A DNA stretch of 53,886 nucleotides from Paludibacteraceae bacterium. GTDB taxonomy: Bacteria; Bacteroidota; Bacteroidia; Bacteroidales; Paludibacteraceae. The notes beneath the pieces are model-generated. The model had not been told where the DNA came from and ran no database searches. It saw nothing but the letters and a program-made list of their open reading frames with translations. Both the position numbers and the translations under genes were made by a program. Shown here in pieces: positions 1 through 9,030 of the stretch (within the stretch, counting starts at the first letter, position 1; each line of letters begins with the position of its first letter). The stretch covers positions 1 through 53,886 of the forward strand of contig JAFSTO010000047.1 in NCBI GenBank assembly GCA_017450435.1, given 5' to 3'.

Positions 1-36
1 AATCTGCTTTATTCATGACAATTATGATTTTGACTG

Positions 37-68
37 CAAAATTACAAAATCAAATCGTCGCGGGCAAA
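37..68 (-). promoter_or_regulatory. Bacteroidetes-type promoter reading out of the left edge
   Basis: On the minus strand there is a TTTG (-33) at 68-65, a 20-bp spacer and TAATTTTG (-7) at 44-37, an exact match to the Bacteroidetes sigma-ABfr consensus. Transcription would start near 30 and run leftwards. An ATG at 16-14 on the minus strand (M-N-K-A-D) could begin the gene it drives, but only five codons are inside the window, so no CDS is called. Confidence 0.55.
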
Positions 69-191
69 TTTTTCTCGTAACTAACTAATTTTCAATAAGT
101 CAAAGAACAATTTCCAAATTTTTAGTGGACACTAATGATTTCCCATAACAAATCGTCGTGTTTGACTAAATGTTTGCCACAAGTGTCTGTC

Positions 192-3100
192 TTATAAATA
201 CTCTTTCAGCAGATCGTCAATGCCGAAGCGTTGTGCATTCTGTAGAACAAATCCGAGCACAGCCTCATTATGCTGCAGAGTACTTTGCATCTGTTTGCGG
301 TAAGCCGGCTTAAGAGTCTGTCCCCAGCGCACATAGTCACTTGTGTTACGGGCCACCTCACGAAGCATCGCCTCGCCTTTCTCGCGCTCGCCCATTTGCA
401 GATACAAACAACCCATCGAAGCCGAAGTATAGTCGTACGGGATGTTGTATAGCGGAAGCATCTGCTCAGCATAGTCAAGCACCTCAATTGCTTTTTCCTT
501 CTGCCCCTCACGATAGAGTGCATCTGCCAACTGCATAAACATCATCCTGTGAGTACGGCACATTCGCATCAAGTTCTCATCGATATAAATACCGGGTTTG
601 TTCATATTACCAAAACGGAACTTATGCATCATATTGTCGTACATCTTCTCGGTATTAACTCGCGGTTGTCCGTCACGACTTGCAACAGGTGTCACCTGAT
701 ATGCCAGGCCGGTCAGTTCGAAATAGCGCTCCAGACCCTGATAATAGTCGTTACCAACTGTCACTGCAAAATATATAGGACGCTTCCACTCGCTATTGGA
801 AATCATCTCCAGAACCATCATCTCCGATTTAGTCAGTCGCCTGCTTACTTTCACGTTTAGGCGATCGGCAAGCTGCTCATGAGTATAACATCCGGCAAAT
901 ACGCTTTGCTGAGCCATCACCTCGTCAGCGTTAACCGGTATATACAACTGGTCAGCCGGAATGAAACTCTCACCGTCACGCTTGGTACGCGGGTCGTCAG
1001 AACGGACAAACTTGAACGCAGATTGAACATCCAGTGCACCTTCAACCTTCTTGTCAACCCATACCACCTCGTTCTTACCGGTTATATAGTCTTTCGTTTC
1101 CCAAGAGATAGGTAAAGCCGGAGAGTCATAATACGGGCGCTTCATCTGCCCGATATACCAATCTGTCTGCAGATAAGAGAGATTACAAACACGAAGGTCA
1201 GTACCTACCTCTTCCACCTCCTGGTTATACCACAACGGGAAAGTATCGTTATCTCCGTTGGAGAAGATAATACCGTCTTTCTCACAACTCTTAAGATAAT
1301 TGGCGCCGAAGTCTCTGCATGAATATCTGTCACTTCTGTCATGGTCGTCCCAGTTCTGTTGCGCCATCAGTGCCGGCACACCCATACAAATCACAACCAC
1401 AGCCGTAGCAAGAGCAGCCTGCATGCCATTGTTCTCCCTTCTCACTAAGCTTGCGCACCATTCAGCCAGCGCCATTGCACCCAGTCCTATCCAGATACAG
1501 AACGCATAGAACGAACCGGCATACGCATAGTCACGCTCACGAGGCTGATAAGGAGTCTGGTTGAGGTAAACAACAATAGCCAGACCGGTGAGGAAGAACA
1601 ACAAAAACGTCAATGTAAAATTCTCCGCTCCGCGTTGCTTCTTTGTCAATTGGTAAACTATACCTACTATTCCGAGCAGAAGCGGCAAGAAATAATACAC
1701 GTTATGCCCCTTGTTGTTACGCAACTCCTGCGGCAACTCATCCTGGTTGCCAAGACGGGCGTTATCTATAAACGGAATACCGCTGATCCAGTTGCCTTTT
1801 GATATATCGCCATATCCCTGTATATCATTCTGTCGTCCGGCAAAGTTCCACATGAAGTAGCGCCAATACATCCAGTGCACCTGATACGAGAAGAAAAACC
1901 TCAGGTTCTCTCCAAAGGTCGGACAATACTCCGTCTTCTGCTGCCCGCAATATTCATACCTAACCTTTCGTCCTTTCACTTTCCCCCAGTCTTTATAAGC
2001 CTGCACATGACTGCCACTGCCCGAGTACATACGCGGGAAGAGCATCTTGAACTCGTCCATATACTCATAGCTGTTCTTATAGCCGGTGATTATGTAACGG
2101 TCCTTTCCTGTATTGGCTGACTCCGGGTCAGGAGAGTACTGCGCATGTCCCTTCTTCTCTACAGGGATACACATATTTCCCTTAACCTCCAGTTTCACGG
2201 GAGCATTGTAGGTATTACCGTATAACAAAGGTCTGTCACCATACTGCTCACGGTTGAGGTAATATTTCAGTGAGAACACATTATCCGGTGAGTTCTGGTC
2301 CATCGGCGTATCCGCAGCAGAGCGTATCACCAACGCTGCGTAACTGGAGTATCCTATCACTGCCACACCTACCATCAGTATTGCCGTGTTCAGCAGACGT
2401 GCACTCAGCTTGCCACGCATCATCACGAACAGCACAATAAGCGCAGCTATAAGCAACACTCCAATCCACGCACTTCCGGTCAAGAAAGGTACGCCGCTCA
2501 ACGAGAGTGCAAGAAGGAAAGACACATACATTCTAACCTCTGATTTAGCCGTATAAGTCTCCACTACCGCCCACACTAACGCTGCAAGCAACAGTGCTAT
2601 ATACACAAATAAACCGGTATTGAAACTACCGCCAAGCACATTCACGAAGAACAACTCAAACCAGCCTGCAAGAGTCGGAATGCCCGGAATAATACCGTAA
2701 AGTAGCGCAGCAAGTATGCCAACCGATGCAAGGAATGCCAAAATAACGCCTTTCCATGAGAACTCGTATCTGCGGAAATAATATACCAGCACAATAGCCG
2801 GAATAGTCAGCAGGTTCAAAAGGTGCACACCTATCGATAGTCCCATCAGATAAGCTATCAGCACAAGCCATTTATCAGACCCTTCCTCGTCAGCAACCTC
2901 GTCCCAGCGCAGTATAGCCCAGAACACGACAGCAGTAAATAGCGACGATGAGGCATACACCTCACCCTCCACGGCAGAGAACCAAAAGGTATCTGAGAAG
3001 GTATAAGCCAACGCCCCCACTACTCCGGCTCCCAAAATACCAATAGCCTCAGCTACCGTCATCCTATTGTCGTTAGCTAACGCCTGTCCACTGACAACAA

Positions 3101-3410
3101 GCTTCTTTCCCAAGGCTGTGATTGTCCAAAAAAGAAACAGTATTGTAAACGCAGAGGCTAACGCAGACAAGGCGTTAACACACATTGCCACATGGGAAAC
3201 ATCCTTTGCAAAAAGCGATGCAAAATGTCCCATTAGCATAAAGAACGGTGCTCCGGGCGGGTGACCGACGTCAAGCTTCCATGCCGAAGAAATAAACTCA
3301 CCACAGTCCCAAAACGAGGCTGTCGGCTCAATCGTCAACAGATATGTAGCGGCTGCAACAGCAAACACCAACCAGCCGCATAACCTGTTCCACAGATTAA
3401 ATCTTTTCAT
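192..3410 (-). CDS. DUF2723 family polytopic membrane protein (putative glycosyltransferase)
   Basis: This 1072-residue integral membrane protein belongs to the DUF2723 family, which resembles TMEM260 and protein O-mannosyltransferases. The diagnostic N-terminal stretch is present: a first membrane helix at about 9-26, FWDCGEF at 33-39 and GHPPGAP at 49-55, the latter in the first large loop where such enzymes carry an acidic catalytic residue. Many hydrophobic helices follow to about residue 690, then a soluble region and a C-terminal part that looks TPR-like (around 990-1040). Family knowledge suggests transfer of a sugar from a lipid carrier to an exported acceptor, but the Bacteroidota members have no fixed substrate as far as I know. 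It stands alone with its own promoter just upstream (3457-3488). Length is typical of the family. The family call is firm; the reaction is inference. Confidence 0.88.
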   Translation of the reverse strand: MKRFNLWNRLCGWLVFAVAAATYLLTIEPTASFWDCGEFISSAWKLDVGHPPGAPFFMLMGHFASLFAKDVSHVAMCVNALSALASAFTILFLFWTITALGKKLVVSGQALANDNRMTVAEAIGILGAGVVGALAYTFSDTFWFSAVEGEVYASSSLFTAVVFWAILRWDEVADEEGSDKWLVLIAYLMGLSIGVHLLNLLTIPAIVLVYYFRRYEFSWKGVILAFLASVGILAALLYGIIPGIPTLAGWFELFFVNVLGGSFNTGLFVYIALLLAALVWAVVETYTAKSEVRMYVSFLLALSLSGVPFLTGSAWIGVLLIAALIVLFVMMRGKLSARLLNTAILMVGVAVIGYSSYAALVIRSAADTPMDQNSPDNVFSLKYYLNREQYGDRPLLYGNTYNAPVKLEVKGNMCIPVEKKGHAQYSPDPESANTGKDRYIITGYKNSYEYMDEFKMLFPRMYSGSGSHVQAYKDWGKVKGRKVRYEYCGQQKTEYCPTFGENLRFFFSYQVHWMYWRYFMWNFAGRQNDIQGYGDISKGNWISGIPFIDNARLGNQDELPQELRNNKGHNVYYFLPLLLGIVGIVYQLTKKQRGAENFTLTFLLFFLTGLAIVVYLNQTPYQPRERDYAYAGSFYAFCIWIGLGAMALAEWCASLVRRENNGMQAALATAVVVICMGVPALMAQQNWDDHDRSDRYSCRDFGANYLKSCEKDGIIFSNGDNDTFPLWYNQEVEEVGTDLRVCNLSYLQTDWYIGQMKRPYYDSPALPISWETKDYITGKNEVVWVDKKVEGALDVQSAFKFVRSDDPRTKRDGESFIPADQLYIPVNADEVMAQQSVFAGCYTHEQLADRLNVKVSRRLTKSEMMVLEMISNSEWKRPIYFAVTVGNDYYQGLERYFELTGLAYQVTPVASRDGQPRVNTEKMYDNMMHKFRFGNMNKPGIYIDENLMRMCRTHRMMFMQLADALYREGQKEKAIEVLDYAEQMLPLYNIPYDYTSASMGCLYLQMGEREKGEAMLREVARNTSDYVRWGQTLKPAYRKQMQSTLQHNEAVLGFVLQNAQRFGIDDLLKEYL

Positions 3411-3456
3411 TTATATCAGTTTAGTTTTATTGCAAATTATTATGCACATTCTTGTG

Positions 3457-3488
3457 CAAAATTACTGCTTTTTTCCGACCTATACAAG
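3457..3488 (-). promoter_or_regulatory. Promoter of the DUF2723 gene
   Basis: On the minus strand CTTG at 3488-3485 is followed by a 20-bp spacer and TAATTTTG at 3464-3457. The predicted start of transcription is near 3450, leaving a short leader of about 40 nt before the ATG at 3410. The whole element, spacer included, closely resembles the promoters of parA and rpsA in this window. Confidence 0.6.
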
Positions 3489-3548
3489 ATAAATCGTAAA
3501 ATTCCGTTTAGTCACCGGCATAACACTGTTGCGGCAACAAAGATTTTT

Positions 3549-4820
3549 TTATAACACACAAGGTTCTTTAATCTCCACTCCGCGACAGAAACGATGCATT
3601 ATATATCTGTCGTCACCAAGGTAAATAAAGCGTTCTAAGCGGCTAAGCAGACTATAATCATCAAAATTAAGCTCTGAGTCGTCAATTACCAATGCATCAA
3701 ACTCATAGCCGGGCTCGAAACTGCCCACACGTCCGAAAAACGTCCCTGCTGATTTAGTGGCAATCCAAAAAACTTCAGACAATGTAAGGAACGGACGACT
3801 TTTATCGACTGAATAACGTATCTTACTCGTTTGGATGGCATATACCATCATCCTGAAAATACTTAGCTCATGCCCGCCGGAGATGTCACTTCCCAAACCT
3901 ATCCGGATATTGTTATCAAGGAACGAGCGTACCGGTGCCAGGCCCGATGCCAGGTTCATATTCGATGTAGGACAATGGGCGACCATCACATTGTTATTCT
4001 TTATCAACTCCAGCTCCTCACCCCGGGTCCACACACAATGTGCCATGATAGTCGGGGTCTGCCCAAACAAGCCGTACTTAAAATAAGCATCACCATAATT
4101 GCGGCTGTCCGGCTCCAACTCACGGACTAACGCCATCTCCTGTGTGTTTTCCGACAGGTGCGACTGCACCGGCAAACTGTGTTTTGCCGCCAACTTGCCA
4201 CAAGCCGACAACAATTCAGGCGTACATGAGGGAATGAAACGCGGGGTTATAATTGGTTTCACCAAAGCATTTTTCTCACCACCGAACTCTGCCACCAACG
4301 CCTCGTTTTCACGAATCGATTGTTCTATTGTTTCTTTAAGTGCATCCGGGCAATTGCGATTCATATCCACTTTTCCGACAAAGGCTCCCATACCTGACTT
4401 CTCAAACAGCTGCATTAGCAGGCGTGTGCTCTCACAATGCACCGTTGCAAACACCACTGAACGCATTGTTCCCTCGCGCCACATATCCCGCACAAAACGG
4501 CTGTAAACACGCTTCGCATAAGCAGGTTCAGCAAACTTGCTTTCCTCCGGAAACGTATAGTTGTTCAACCACGGCAGCAACTCAAGGTCCATTGCTATCC
4601 CTTGGTTACGATACTGCGGGGCATGTACGTGCATATCATTCATTGCCGGAATGATAAGTTTGCCCGTGTAATCAACCACCTCTATTGCATCGCCGCCATT
4701 GGGCAACTCACGAACAATAGATTGTACAACACCATTGTCAACAAGCAAAAAACTGTTCTCATATACCTCGAACTTGTCTTTCTGCTTAGTAAAGATTATA
4801 TTTCCCTTATAAGCTTTCAT
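3549..4820 (-). CDS. guaD: Guanine deaminase (amidohydrolase family)
   Basis: A 423-residue cytosolic zinc amidohydrolase that should deaminate guanine to xanthine in purine salvage. The metal and substrate motifs are all visible: HVHAPQ with H64 and H66, PRFIPSC at about 193-199, SHLSEN with H221 and E224, HCVW with H261, and the GLGSDISGG segment with the metal-binding D312. The HxHAPQ and PRFxxSC pair is what separates guanine deaminases from the related chlorohydrolases and SAH deaminases. Length is normal for the family. It stands alone, head-to-tail behind the NfeD/SPFH pair, and I could not find a convincing promoter of its own in the 184 bp upstream, which instead hold a strong hairpin (4888-4925). 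Other purine enzymes occur in the window (deoD at 30.7 kb, a Udp-type enzyme at 51.9 kb) but not in the same operon. Confidence 0.9.
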   Translation of the reverse strand: MKAYKGNIIFTKQKDKFEVYENSFLLVDNGVVQSIVRELPNGGDAIEVVDYTGKLIIPAMNDMHVHAPQYRNQGIAMDLELLPWLNNYTFPEESKFAEPAYAKRVYSRFVRDMWREGTMRSVVFATVHCESTRLLMQLFEKSGMGAFVGKVDMNRNCPDALKETIEQSIRENEALVAEFGGEKNALVKPIITPRFIPSCTPELLSACGKLAAKHSLPVQSHLSENTQEMALVRELEPDSRNYGDAYFKYGLFGQTPTIMAHCVWTRGEELELIKNNNVMVAHCPTSNMNLASGLAPVRSFLDNNIRIGLGSDISGGHELSIFRMMVYAIQTSKIRYSVDKSRPFLTLSEVFWIATKSAGTFFGRVGSFEPGYEFDALVIDDSELNFDDYSLLSRLERFIYLGDDRYIMHRFCRGVEIKEPCVL

Positions 4821-4887
4821 GCTAAATAAACTTGGAATAACCTGTGTTTATATCCTGTGTCATATACATTTCGACACTTATCTTCAC

Positions 4888-4925
4888 AACTTAAGCAGCG
4901 TCCTTTGCAGGACTCTGCTTAAGTT
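4888..4925. terminator. Hairpin downstream of the SPFH gene (possible terminator)
   Basis: AACTTAAGCAG (4888-4898) pairs with CTGCTTAAGTT (4915-4925), and inside it GTCC (4900-4903) pairs with GGAC (4910-4913) around a TTTGCA loop, giving 15 base pairs with one mismatch. It lies between the end of the SPFH gene and the start of guaD, both on the minus strand. No U-tract follows on either strand, so it may be a factor-assisted terminator, an mRNA 3' end stabiliser or a leader structure for guaD. Confidence 0.5.
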
Positions 4926-5004
4926 GATATTCCGCCCTTTTGCAGCTTGTTTATTTCACTGCAATAGGCTACGTAATAAATTTCAAACCTCGTTCAAAAT
5001 AGTC

Positions 5005-5985
5005 TTACTTTGTTTTGAACATCTCCTTGAAAGAGGCAACCGAACCAAGCATAGCAGACGCCTCGTACGGCATATACACAGTCTTGTTGTCCTTGCCTGT
5101 GGTCATTTCTTTCAGAGTGTCAATATACTTCTCTGCGAGCATGTAGTTAGCCGGTGACATGCCTGTACCCTTGATTGCCTCTGCAATCTTTCCGATAGCG
5201 TCAGCCTCAGCCTCAGCCTGAATACGTTTGGAGTTAGCCTCACCTTCGGCTGCAAGGATCTTTGTCTGCTTGTCAGCCTCAGCCTTATTGATAAGGGCGG
5301 CTTTCTTACCCTCAGACTCAAGAATGAGTGCTTCCTTATCTCCGGCAGCCTTCAGCACTTGAGCACGACGTTCACGCTCGGCCTGCATCTGACGCTCCAT
5401 TGCATCACGAACTGAATCAGGAGGAGTAATGTCCTGCAACTCAACTCGATTGACCTTTACGCCCCACTTATTGGAAGCCTCGTCAAGCACTGAACGTAAC
5501 TTACTATTGATAGTGTCGCGCGAAGTCAGCGTCTGATCAAGTTCCAACTCGCCGATAACGTTACGAAGGGTTGTTTGAGTCAGCTTCTCAATGGCGTTCG
5601 GAAGGTTGTCAATCTCATAAACAGCCTTTACAGGGTCAACGATTTGAAAATAGAGCAGCGCATTAATGGTGGTTGTTACATTATCCTTGGTAATAACACT
5701 CTGCTCCGGGAAATCATACACTTGCTCACGCAGGTCAATACAAGTGGTAGTGCGTGTGCGAACATGCATACGGCCGTCAACATCGCGATAAGCTACACGA
5801 GTACTAATCTCGCGAGCACGGTCAATAATAGGCCATATAATGTTGATGCCGGAGTCCAACGTACGATTGTACTTACCGAGACGCTCAACGATTTTAGTCT
5901 CTGCCTGCGGGATAATCTTAAAACCGCGGACAATGAGAATGACTACAAGCAGTGCCAAGGCACTAAAGATAATTGTTGCTGCCAT
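5005..5985 (-). CDS. SPFH/Band 7 (stomatin-like) membrane protein
   Basis: A 326-residue stomatin/prohibitin-family protein of the QmcA/paraslipin type. It has one N-terminal transmembrane helix (about 5-20), a Band 7 domain from about 22 to 190 with the typical start RGFKIIPQAE and the IVERLGKYNRTL segment, and a long Ala/Glu/Lys-rich coiled coil (about 190-270) that mediates ring-like oligomers in this family. Such proteins organise membrane microdomains and act with NfeD-type partners. That matches the context: the nfeD-like gene lies immediately upstream with a 23-bp gap, so the two are surely co-transcribed. There is no sign of truncation. The client proteins cannot be told from sequence. 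Confidence 0.9.
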   Translation of the reverse strand: MAATIIFSALALLVVILIVRGFKIIPQAETKIVERLGKYNRTLDSGINIIWPIIDRAREISTRVAYRDVDGRMHVRTRTTTCIDLREQVYDFPEQSVITKDNVTTTINALLYFQIVDPVKAVYEIDNLPNAIEKLTQTTLRNVIGELELDQTLTSRDTINSKLRSVLDEASNKWGVKVNRVELQDITPPDSVRDAMERQMQAERERRAQVLKAAGDKEALILESEGKKAALINKAEADKQTKILAAEGEANSKRIQAEAEADAIGKIAEAIKGTGMSPANYMLAEKYIDTLKEMTTGKDNKTVYMPYEASAMLGSVASFKEMFKTK

Positions 5986-6008
5986 AGCTATAGATTTTAA
6001 TTGGTTGA

Positions 6009-6503
6009 TTATTGTTCTTTGTCGGTATTTTCTCCTGCCGGCACATCTGCTTCAGCAGCCGGCTGCAGCATTGTGCGTACAGTCAGAACAATGCTGTCAC
6101 GCCCGACCACTTCCACCTTTGTTCCAACCTGTATCACCTCATCGTTAATTGCCACAGCCCTCCAATCATCTCCGTCAATAGCCACCCTACCCGTTCCGGC
6201 AGCGGCATCAATCAGCTCTGACACGCGCGCCGTTTTCCCAATCAAGGCATCTGCGTTGGTTTTCACATCCGTACCGGAGTAAAAACGCTTTAACACAAAC
6301 GGTCTGACAAGCAGAAACGCAAGAGCCGTAAACACCACAAAAGCCGCTATCTGCCAACCTAATGCGAGGCTGCAAGCGGCACATACGGACGCAGCGACTG
6401 CACCGAAGGCAAAACAAACAACGGCAAAACCGACTGTGAAGATTTCCACAATCACACATGCTATGGCAACTAATGCCCAAATAAGCCAAACAGAAATATT
6501 CAT
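6009..6503 (-). CDS. NfeD family membrane protein
   Basis: A 164-residue short-form NfeD protein without the ClpP-like protease domain. The first 75 or so residues form closely packed membrane helices (starting ISVWLIWALVAIACVIVEIF). Residues 80-150 form the soluble OB-fold NfeD domain, with the IGKTARV strand and the GDDWRAV segment that is typical of the family (usually GE.W.A). Short NfeD proteins pair with an SPFH partner, and the next gene is exactly that. The predicted role is assembly or stability of the SPFH ring in the inner membrane. The C-terminal tail (QPAAEADVPAGENTDKEQ) is acidic and probably disordered. The start at the ATG is the natural one because the first helix begins at once. 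Confidence 0.9.
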   Translation of the reverse strand: MNISVWLIWALVAIACVIVEIFTVGFAVVCFAFGAVAASVCAACSLALGWQIAAFVVFTALAFLLVRPFVLKRFYSGTDVKTNADALIGKTARVSELIDAAAGTGRVAIDGDDWRAVAINDEVIQVGTKVEVVGRDSIVLTVRTMLQPAAEADVPAGENTDKEQ

Positions 6504-6557
6504 AATGGTAAGTGTAATGATAACCTATTATTGCACACTGACTGGCGCGTATTCATT

Positions 6558-6950
6558 CTACTCCGACCTTTGTGGCATTCTTGCAGTCCGTAGAGTATCA
6601 TTCGGGCGCGGTGTACGCGGCACAGCATGCTTTGAGTGCCACGACATCTGCTTGTTGAGAAAAAGCTCACGCTGATGAGGGGTCAGCACACCAAGTATTT
6701 CCTCCGTCATCTTGTTAAGCCTGCTGAGCGCCTCCTGCCGGGTATTCGACCCTCTACGCAAGCGAGCATACTTGAGGTAAATAGTATAAATAGTGTCATG
6801 CTGCTCTTGTGAAAGCTCCAATTCCCTCTGCAGCAGTTCTGTCTGCTTCATAGCTTCCTCTTCCGGTGTACGCCGCGGCACGTCAGTCTCCTGCGCTCCT
6901 AATGAAGAGAACAGAAGAAGAAAAAAGCCGATTATCAGGTATCTTTTCAC
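6558..6950 (-). CDS. Small exported helical protein (Spy/CpxP-like in appearance)
   Basis: I call 130 residues from a GTG start at 6950, because V-K-R-Y-L-I-I-G-F-F begins a clean signal peptide (KR, then hydrophobic to about residue 14, then LGAQ as a likely cleavage site). An upstream ATG at 6983 would add an awkward polar extension. The mature protein is charged and helical, with repeated EL/LQRELELSQEQ and LTPHQRELF patterns. These recall the LTxxQ motifs of periplasmic Spy/CpxP-type chaperones and of the DUF4890-like proteins of Bacteroidetes. No enzyme motif is visible. It sits 54 bp upstream of the NfeD gene on the same strand and diverges from the patatin gene. The function is unknown; the chaperone resemblance is only suggestive. 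Confidence 0.6.
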   Translation of the reverse strand: MKRYLIIGFFLLLFSSLGAQETDVPRRTPEEEAMKQTELLQRELELSQEQHDTIYTIYLKYARLRRGSNTRQEALSRLNKMTEEILGVLTPHQRELFLNKQMSWHSKHAVPRTPRPNDTLRTARMPQRSE

Positions 6951-7000
6951 GCTGATAAATGAGCAAATTTCATGCCACAACATAGCTTATTACGAATTTA

Positions 7001-7032
7001 TTTGCCGTTTCAAAGAAAAAATATTACCTTTG
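7001..7032 (+). promoter_or_regulatory. Promoter of the patatin-thiL operon
   Basis: TTTG at 7001-7004, a 20-bp spacer and TACCTTTG at 7025-7032. Transcription should begin near 7039. This places the GTG at 7037 at or before the first base of the mRNA and makes the ATG at 7052 the likely start codon. Confidence 0.75.
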
Positions 7033-7051
7033 CAGAGTGAAAACTTCTCAA

Positions 7052-7993
7052 ATGAAAAAAAAGGTTGCCTTAACATTATCCTCAGGTGGTGCCCGCGGCA
7101 TGGCACACATTGGTGCAATCAATGCGCTGGAAGAACGGGGATATGAGATAACACACATATCCGGTTGCTCAATAGGCAGCTTGATAGGCGGGATATACGC
7201 TGCAGGAAAAATTGCCGAGGCACGCGAGTGGTTCAGTAGTCTTGACAAACAACAGGTTCTATCGCTAACCGACTTCTCCGTCGGACTATCACATCTCGTC
7301 AAAGGTGACAAGGTGCTGAAAGCCATACAGGAATGGGTACCGGACAGGAACATTGAAGACCTGGATATTCCTTCCGTGTTTGTTGCGACAGACCTCATCA
7401 ATTCATGTCCGGTTGTGTTCCGTAGCGGCAGTTTGTTTGAGGCGATAAGAGCATCTATCTCTATTCCCCTCTGCTTTGAACCTGTTCATCGGGACGGGAC
7501 TCTACTCGTGGACGGAGGATTGGTTGACCCATTTCCTTTAGACTTGGCTGTTCGTGACAATGACACCCTGCTCGCCGGCGTCAACATCTCGGGAAGATGC
7601 AAGATGAAGGGACTAAGTGACAAAGCACTAAGTGACAAAGCACAAAGTGACGAAGCACAAAATGAAGAAGATGATGGAAGCGGAATTCTGGACAAAATAA
7701 GCAATACGGCTGAGAAACTACGAAACAAACTTTCATTAGAGTTCGGCGACAATGACATTGACAGCGGGCTGAACTACCTCTCGCTTGTCAATCGCACCAT
7801 TGATATTCAGATACAGACAGCAAGCCGTATTGCCACTGAGCATTATTGTCCGGATATTCTTGTAGAGATGCCGCAAGACGCATACACCACATTCGATTTC
7901 TACAAAGCCGAGGAGATAATAAACAAAGGATATGAAATGATGACAAACGCAATAGACAGATATGAACAGAACAGAGATACAAACACTTGGTGA
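7052..7993 (+). CDS. Patatin-like phospholipase family protein
   Basis: A 313-residue serine lipase-fold protein. The Ser-Asp dyad is intact: oxyanion loop SGGARG (11-16), nucleophile elbow G-C-S-I-G with S40, and D154 in the DGGLVDP motif. It is of the RssA/YchK-like bacterial class and has no signal peptide, so it is probably cytosolic or peripheral to the inner membrane, hydrolysing acyl chains of phospholipids. Residues 188-207 are an unusual low-complexity linker built from a 15-bp tandem repeat. The start was set at 7052 because the promoter lies at 7001-7032; a GTG at 7037 would add five residues but falls at the expected transcription start. The 3' end overlaps thiL by 32 bp, so the two are translationally linked. 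The physiological substrate is unknown. Confidence 0.88.
   Translation: MKKKVALTLSSGGARGMAHIGAINALEERGYEITHISGCSIGSLIGGIYAAGKIAEAREWFSSLDKQQVLSLTDFSVGLSHLVKGDKVLKAIQEWVPDRNIEDLDIPSVFVATDLINSCPVVFRSGSLFEAIRASISIPLCFEPVHRDGTLLVDGGLVDPFPLDLAVRDNDTLLAGVNISGRCKMKGLSDKALSDKAQSDEAQNEEDDGSGILDKISNTAEKLRNKLSLEFGDNDIDSGLNYLSLVNRTIDIQIQTASRIATEHYCPDILVEMPQDAYTTFDFYKAEEIINKGYEMMTNAIDRYEQNRDTNTW
7613..7672 (+). repeat. 15-bp in-frame tandem repeat inside the patatin gene
   Basis: Four 15-bp units start at 7613, 7628, 7643 and 7658. The first two are identical (CTAAGTGACAAAGCA), the third differs at three positions, and the fourth is degenerate. They encode LSDKA, LSDKA, QSDEA and QNEED, a charged linker between the lipase core and the C-terminal helices. 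Being a multiple of three, gain or loss of units keeps the frame. Confidence 0.85.
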
Positions 7994-8993
7994 GTTTGGA
8001 TTGATTGACCGTCTCACCTCAGGCATAACGCCTAAAGACAGCACCACCATAAAAGGTATCGGTGACGATGCAGCCGTCCTTGACCACAAGAGTTACCGCA
8101 CCCTCGTCACCACCGATATTCTGCTGGAAGGCGTACACTTTAACCTTGAGTACGTTCCGTTGCGCCACCTCGGCTATAAGTCTGCCGTAGTTAATATATC
8201 AGATATTTGTGCCATGAACGGCAGGCCGACTCAGTTGGTCGTTGCCTTGGGAATATCCAAACGTTTTTCTGTAGAAGATATAGAGGAACTCTATAGCGGC
8301 ATACGCATTGCTTGTGAGCGCTACGGAGTGGACCTTGTCGGGGGTGACACCACGGCCTCACTAACAGGACTAACCATCAGTATAACATGCATAGGAGAAG
8401 CTAAGAAAGACGATGTTGTTTATCGAAGCGGTGCTCAAGTGAACGACATTATCTGCTGCACCGGTAACCTTGGTGCCGCATACATGGGATTGCAACTATT
8501 AGAGAGGGAAAGGATAGCGTCAGCAGGAGACAACGAACAAGCACAAAAAGCCTTTGAGGGAAAAGAGTACATCCTTGAACGCCAATTGAAACCCGAGGCA
8601 CGCAGAGACATCGTTCTAAAACTCGGCGAAGCGGGCATCCGTCCTACATCAATGATTGACATCAGCGATGGTTTGAGCAGCGAACTGCTACATATATGCA
8701 AAGCCTCCGGCGTCGGATGCTCGGTATATGCCGACAAACTGCCCATTGACTACGAAACGGCAGCTATGGCAGAAGAGCTGAATATGGACGTAGTAACATG
8801 CGCACTCAACGGAGGGGAAGACTATGAACTGCTCTTCACTATCAGCCAGAAAGACTACGACAAGATTCTTCCTTTGGAAGATGTCAGCCTGATAGGGTAT
8901 ATACAAAAAGCGGAATATGGTTGCAACCTTGTTACCCGCAGCGGTAATGAGATTAAACTGAAAGCACAGGGTTTTGACGCATACTCTGAGTAA
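7962..8993 (+). CDS. thiL: Thiamine-monophosphate kinase
   Basis: A 343-residue ThiL of the AIR-synthase/PurM fold, which phosphorylates thiamine monophosphate to the active cofactor thiamine pyrophosphate in the cytosol. All signature segments are present: GIGDDAAV (32-39), DILLEGVHF (52-60), NISDICAMNG (78-87), GGDTTAS (127-133), DISDGLSSEL (about 228-237) and GGEDYELLF (about 286-294). The ATG lies inside the end of the patatin gene (32-bp overlap), indicating co-transcription and probably coupled translation. No other thiamine gene or TPP riboswitch is visible nearby, so the placement is not a thi operon. A hairpin follows immediately at 9001-9030. Confidence 0.93.
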   Translation: MNRTEIQTLGEFGLIDRLTSGITPKDSTTIKGIGDDAAVLDHKSYRTLVTTDILLEGVHFNLEYVPLRHLGYKSAVVNISDICAMNGRPTQLVVALGISKRFSVEDIEELYSGIRIACERYGVDLVGGDTTASLTGLTISITCIGEAKKDDVVYRSGAQVNDIICCTGNLGAAYMGLQLLERERIASAGDNEQAQKAFEGKEYILERQLKPEARRDIVLKLGEAGIRPTSMIDISDGLSSELLHICKASGVGCSVYADKLPIDYETAAMAEELNMDVVTCALNGGEDYELLFTISQKDYDKILPLEDVSLIGYIQKAEYGCNLVTRSGNEIKLKAQGFDAYSE

Positions 8994-9000
8994 GAAACAA

Positions 9001-9030
9001 ACGTTCGGACATTTATAATGAACCGAACGT
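9001..9030. terminator. Terminator hairpin between convergent thiL and heptose operons
   Basis: ACGTTCGG (9001-9008) pairs perfectly with CCGAACGT (9023-9030) across a 14-nt loop. On the minus strand it is followed by a U-rich TTGTTTCTTA, so it best serves the heptose operon. The stop codon of that operon's last gene lies in the loop (9015-9013). Confidence 0.65.
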
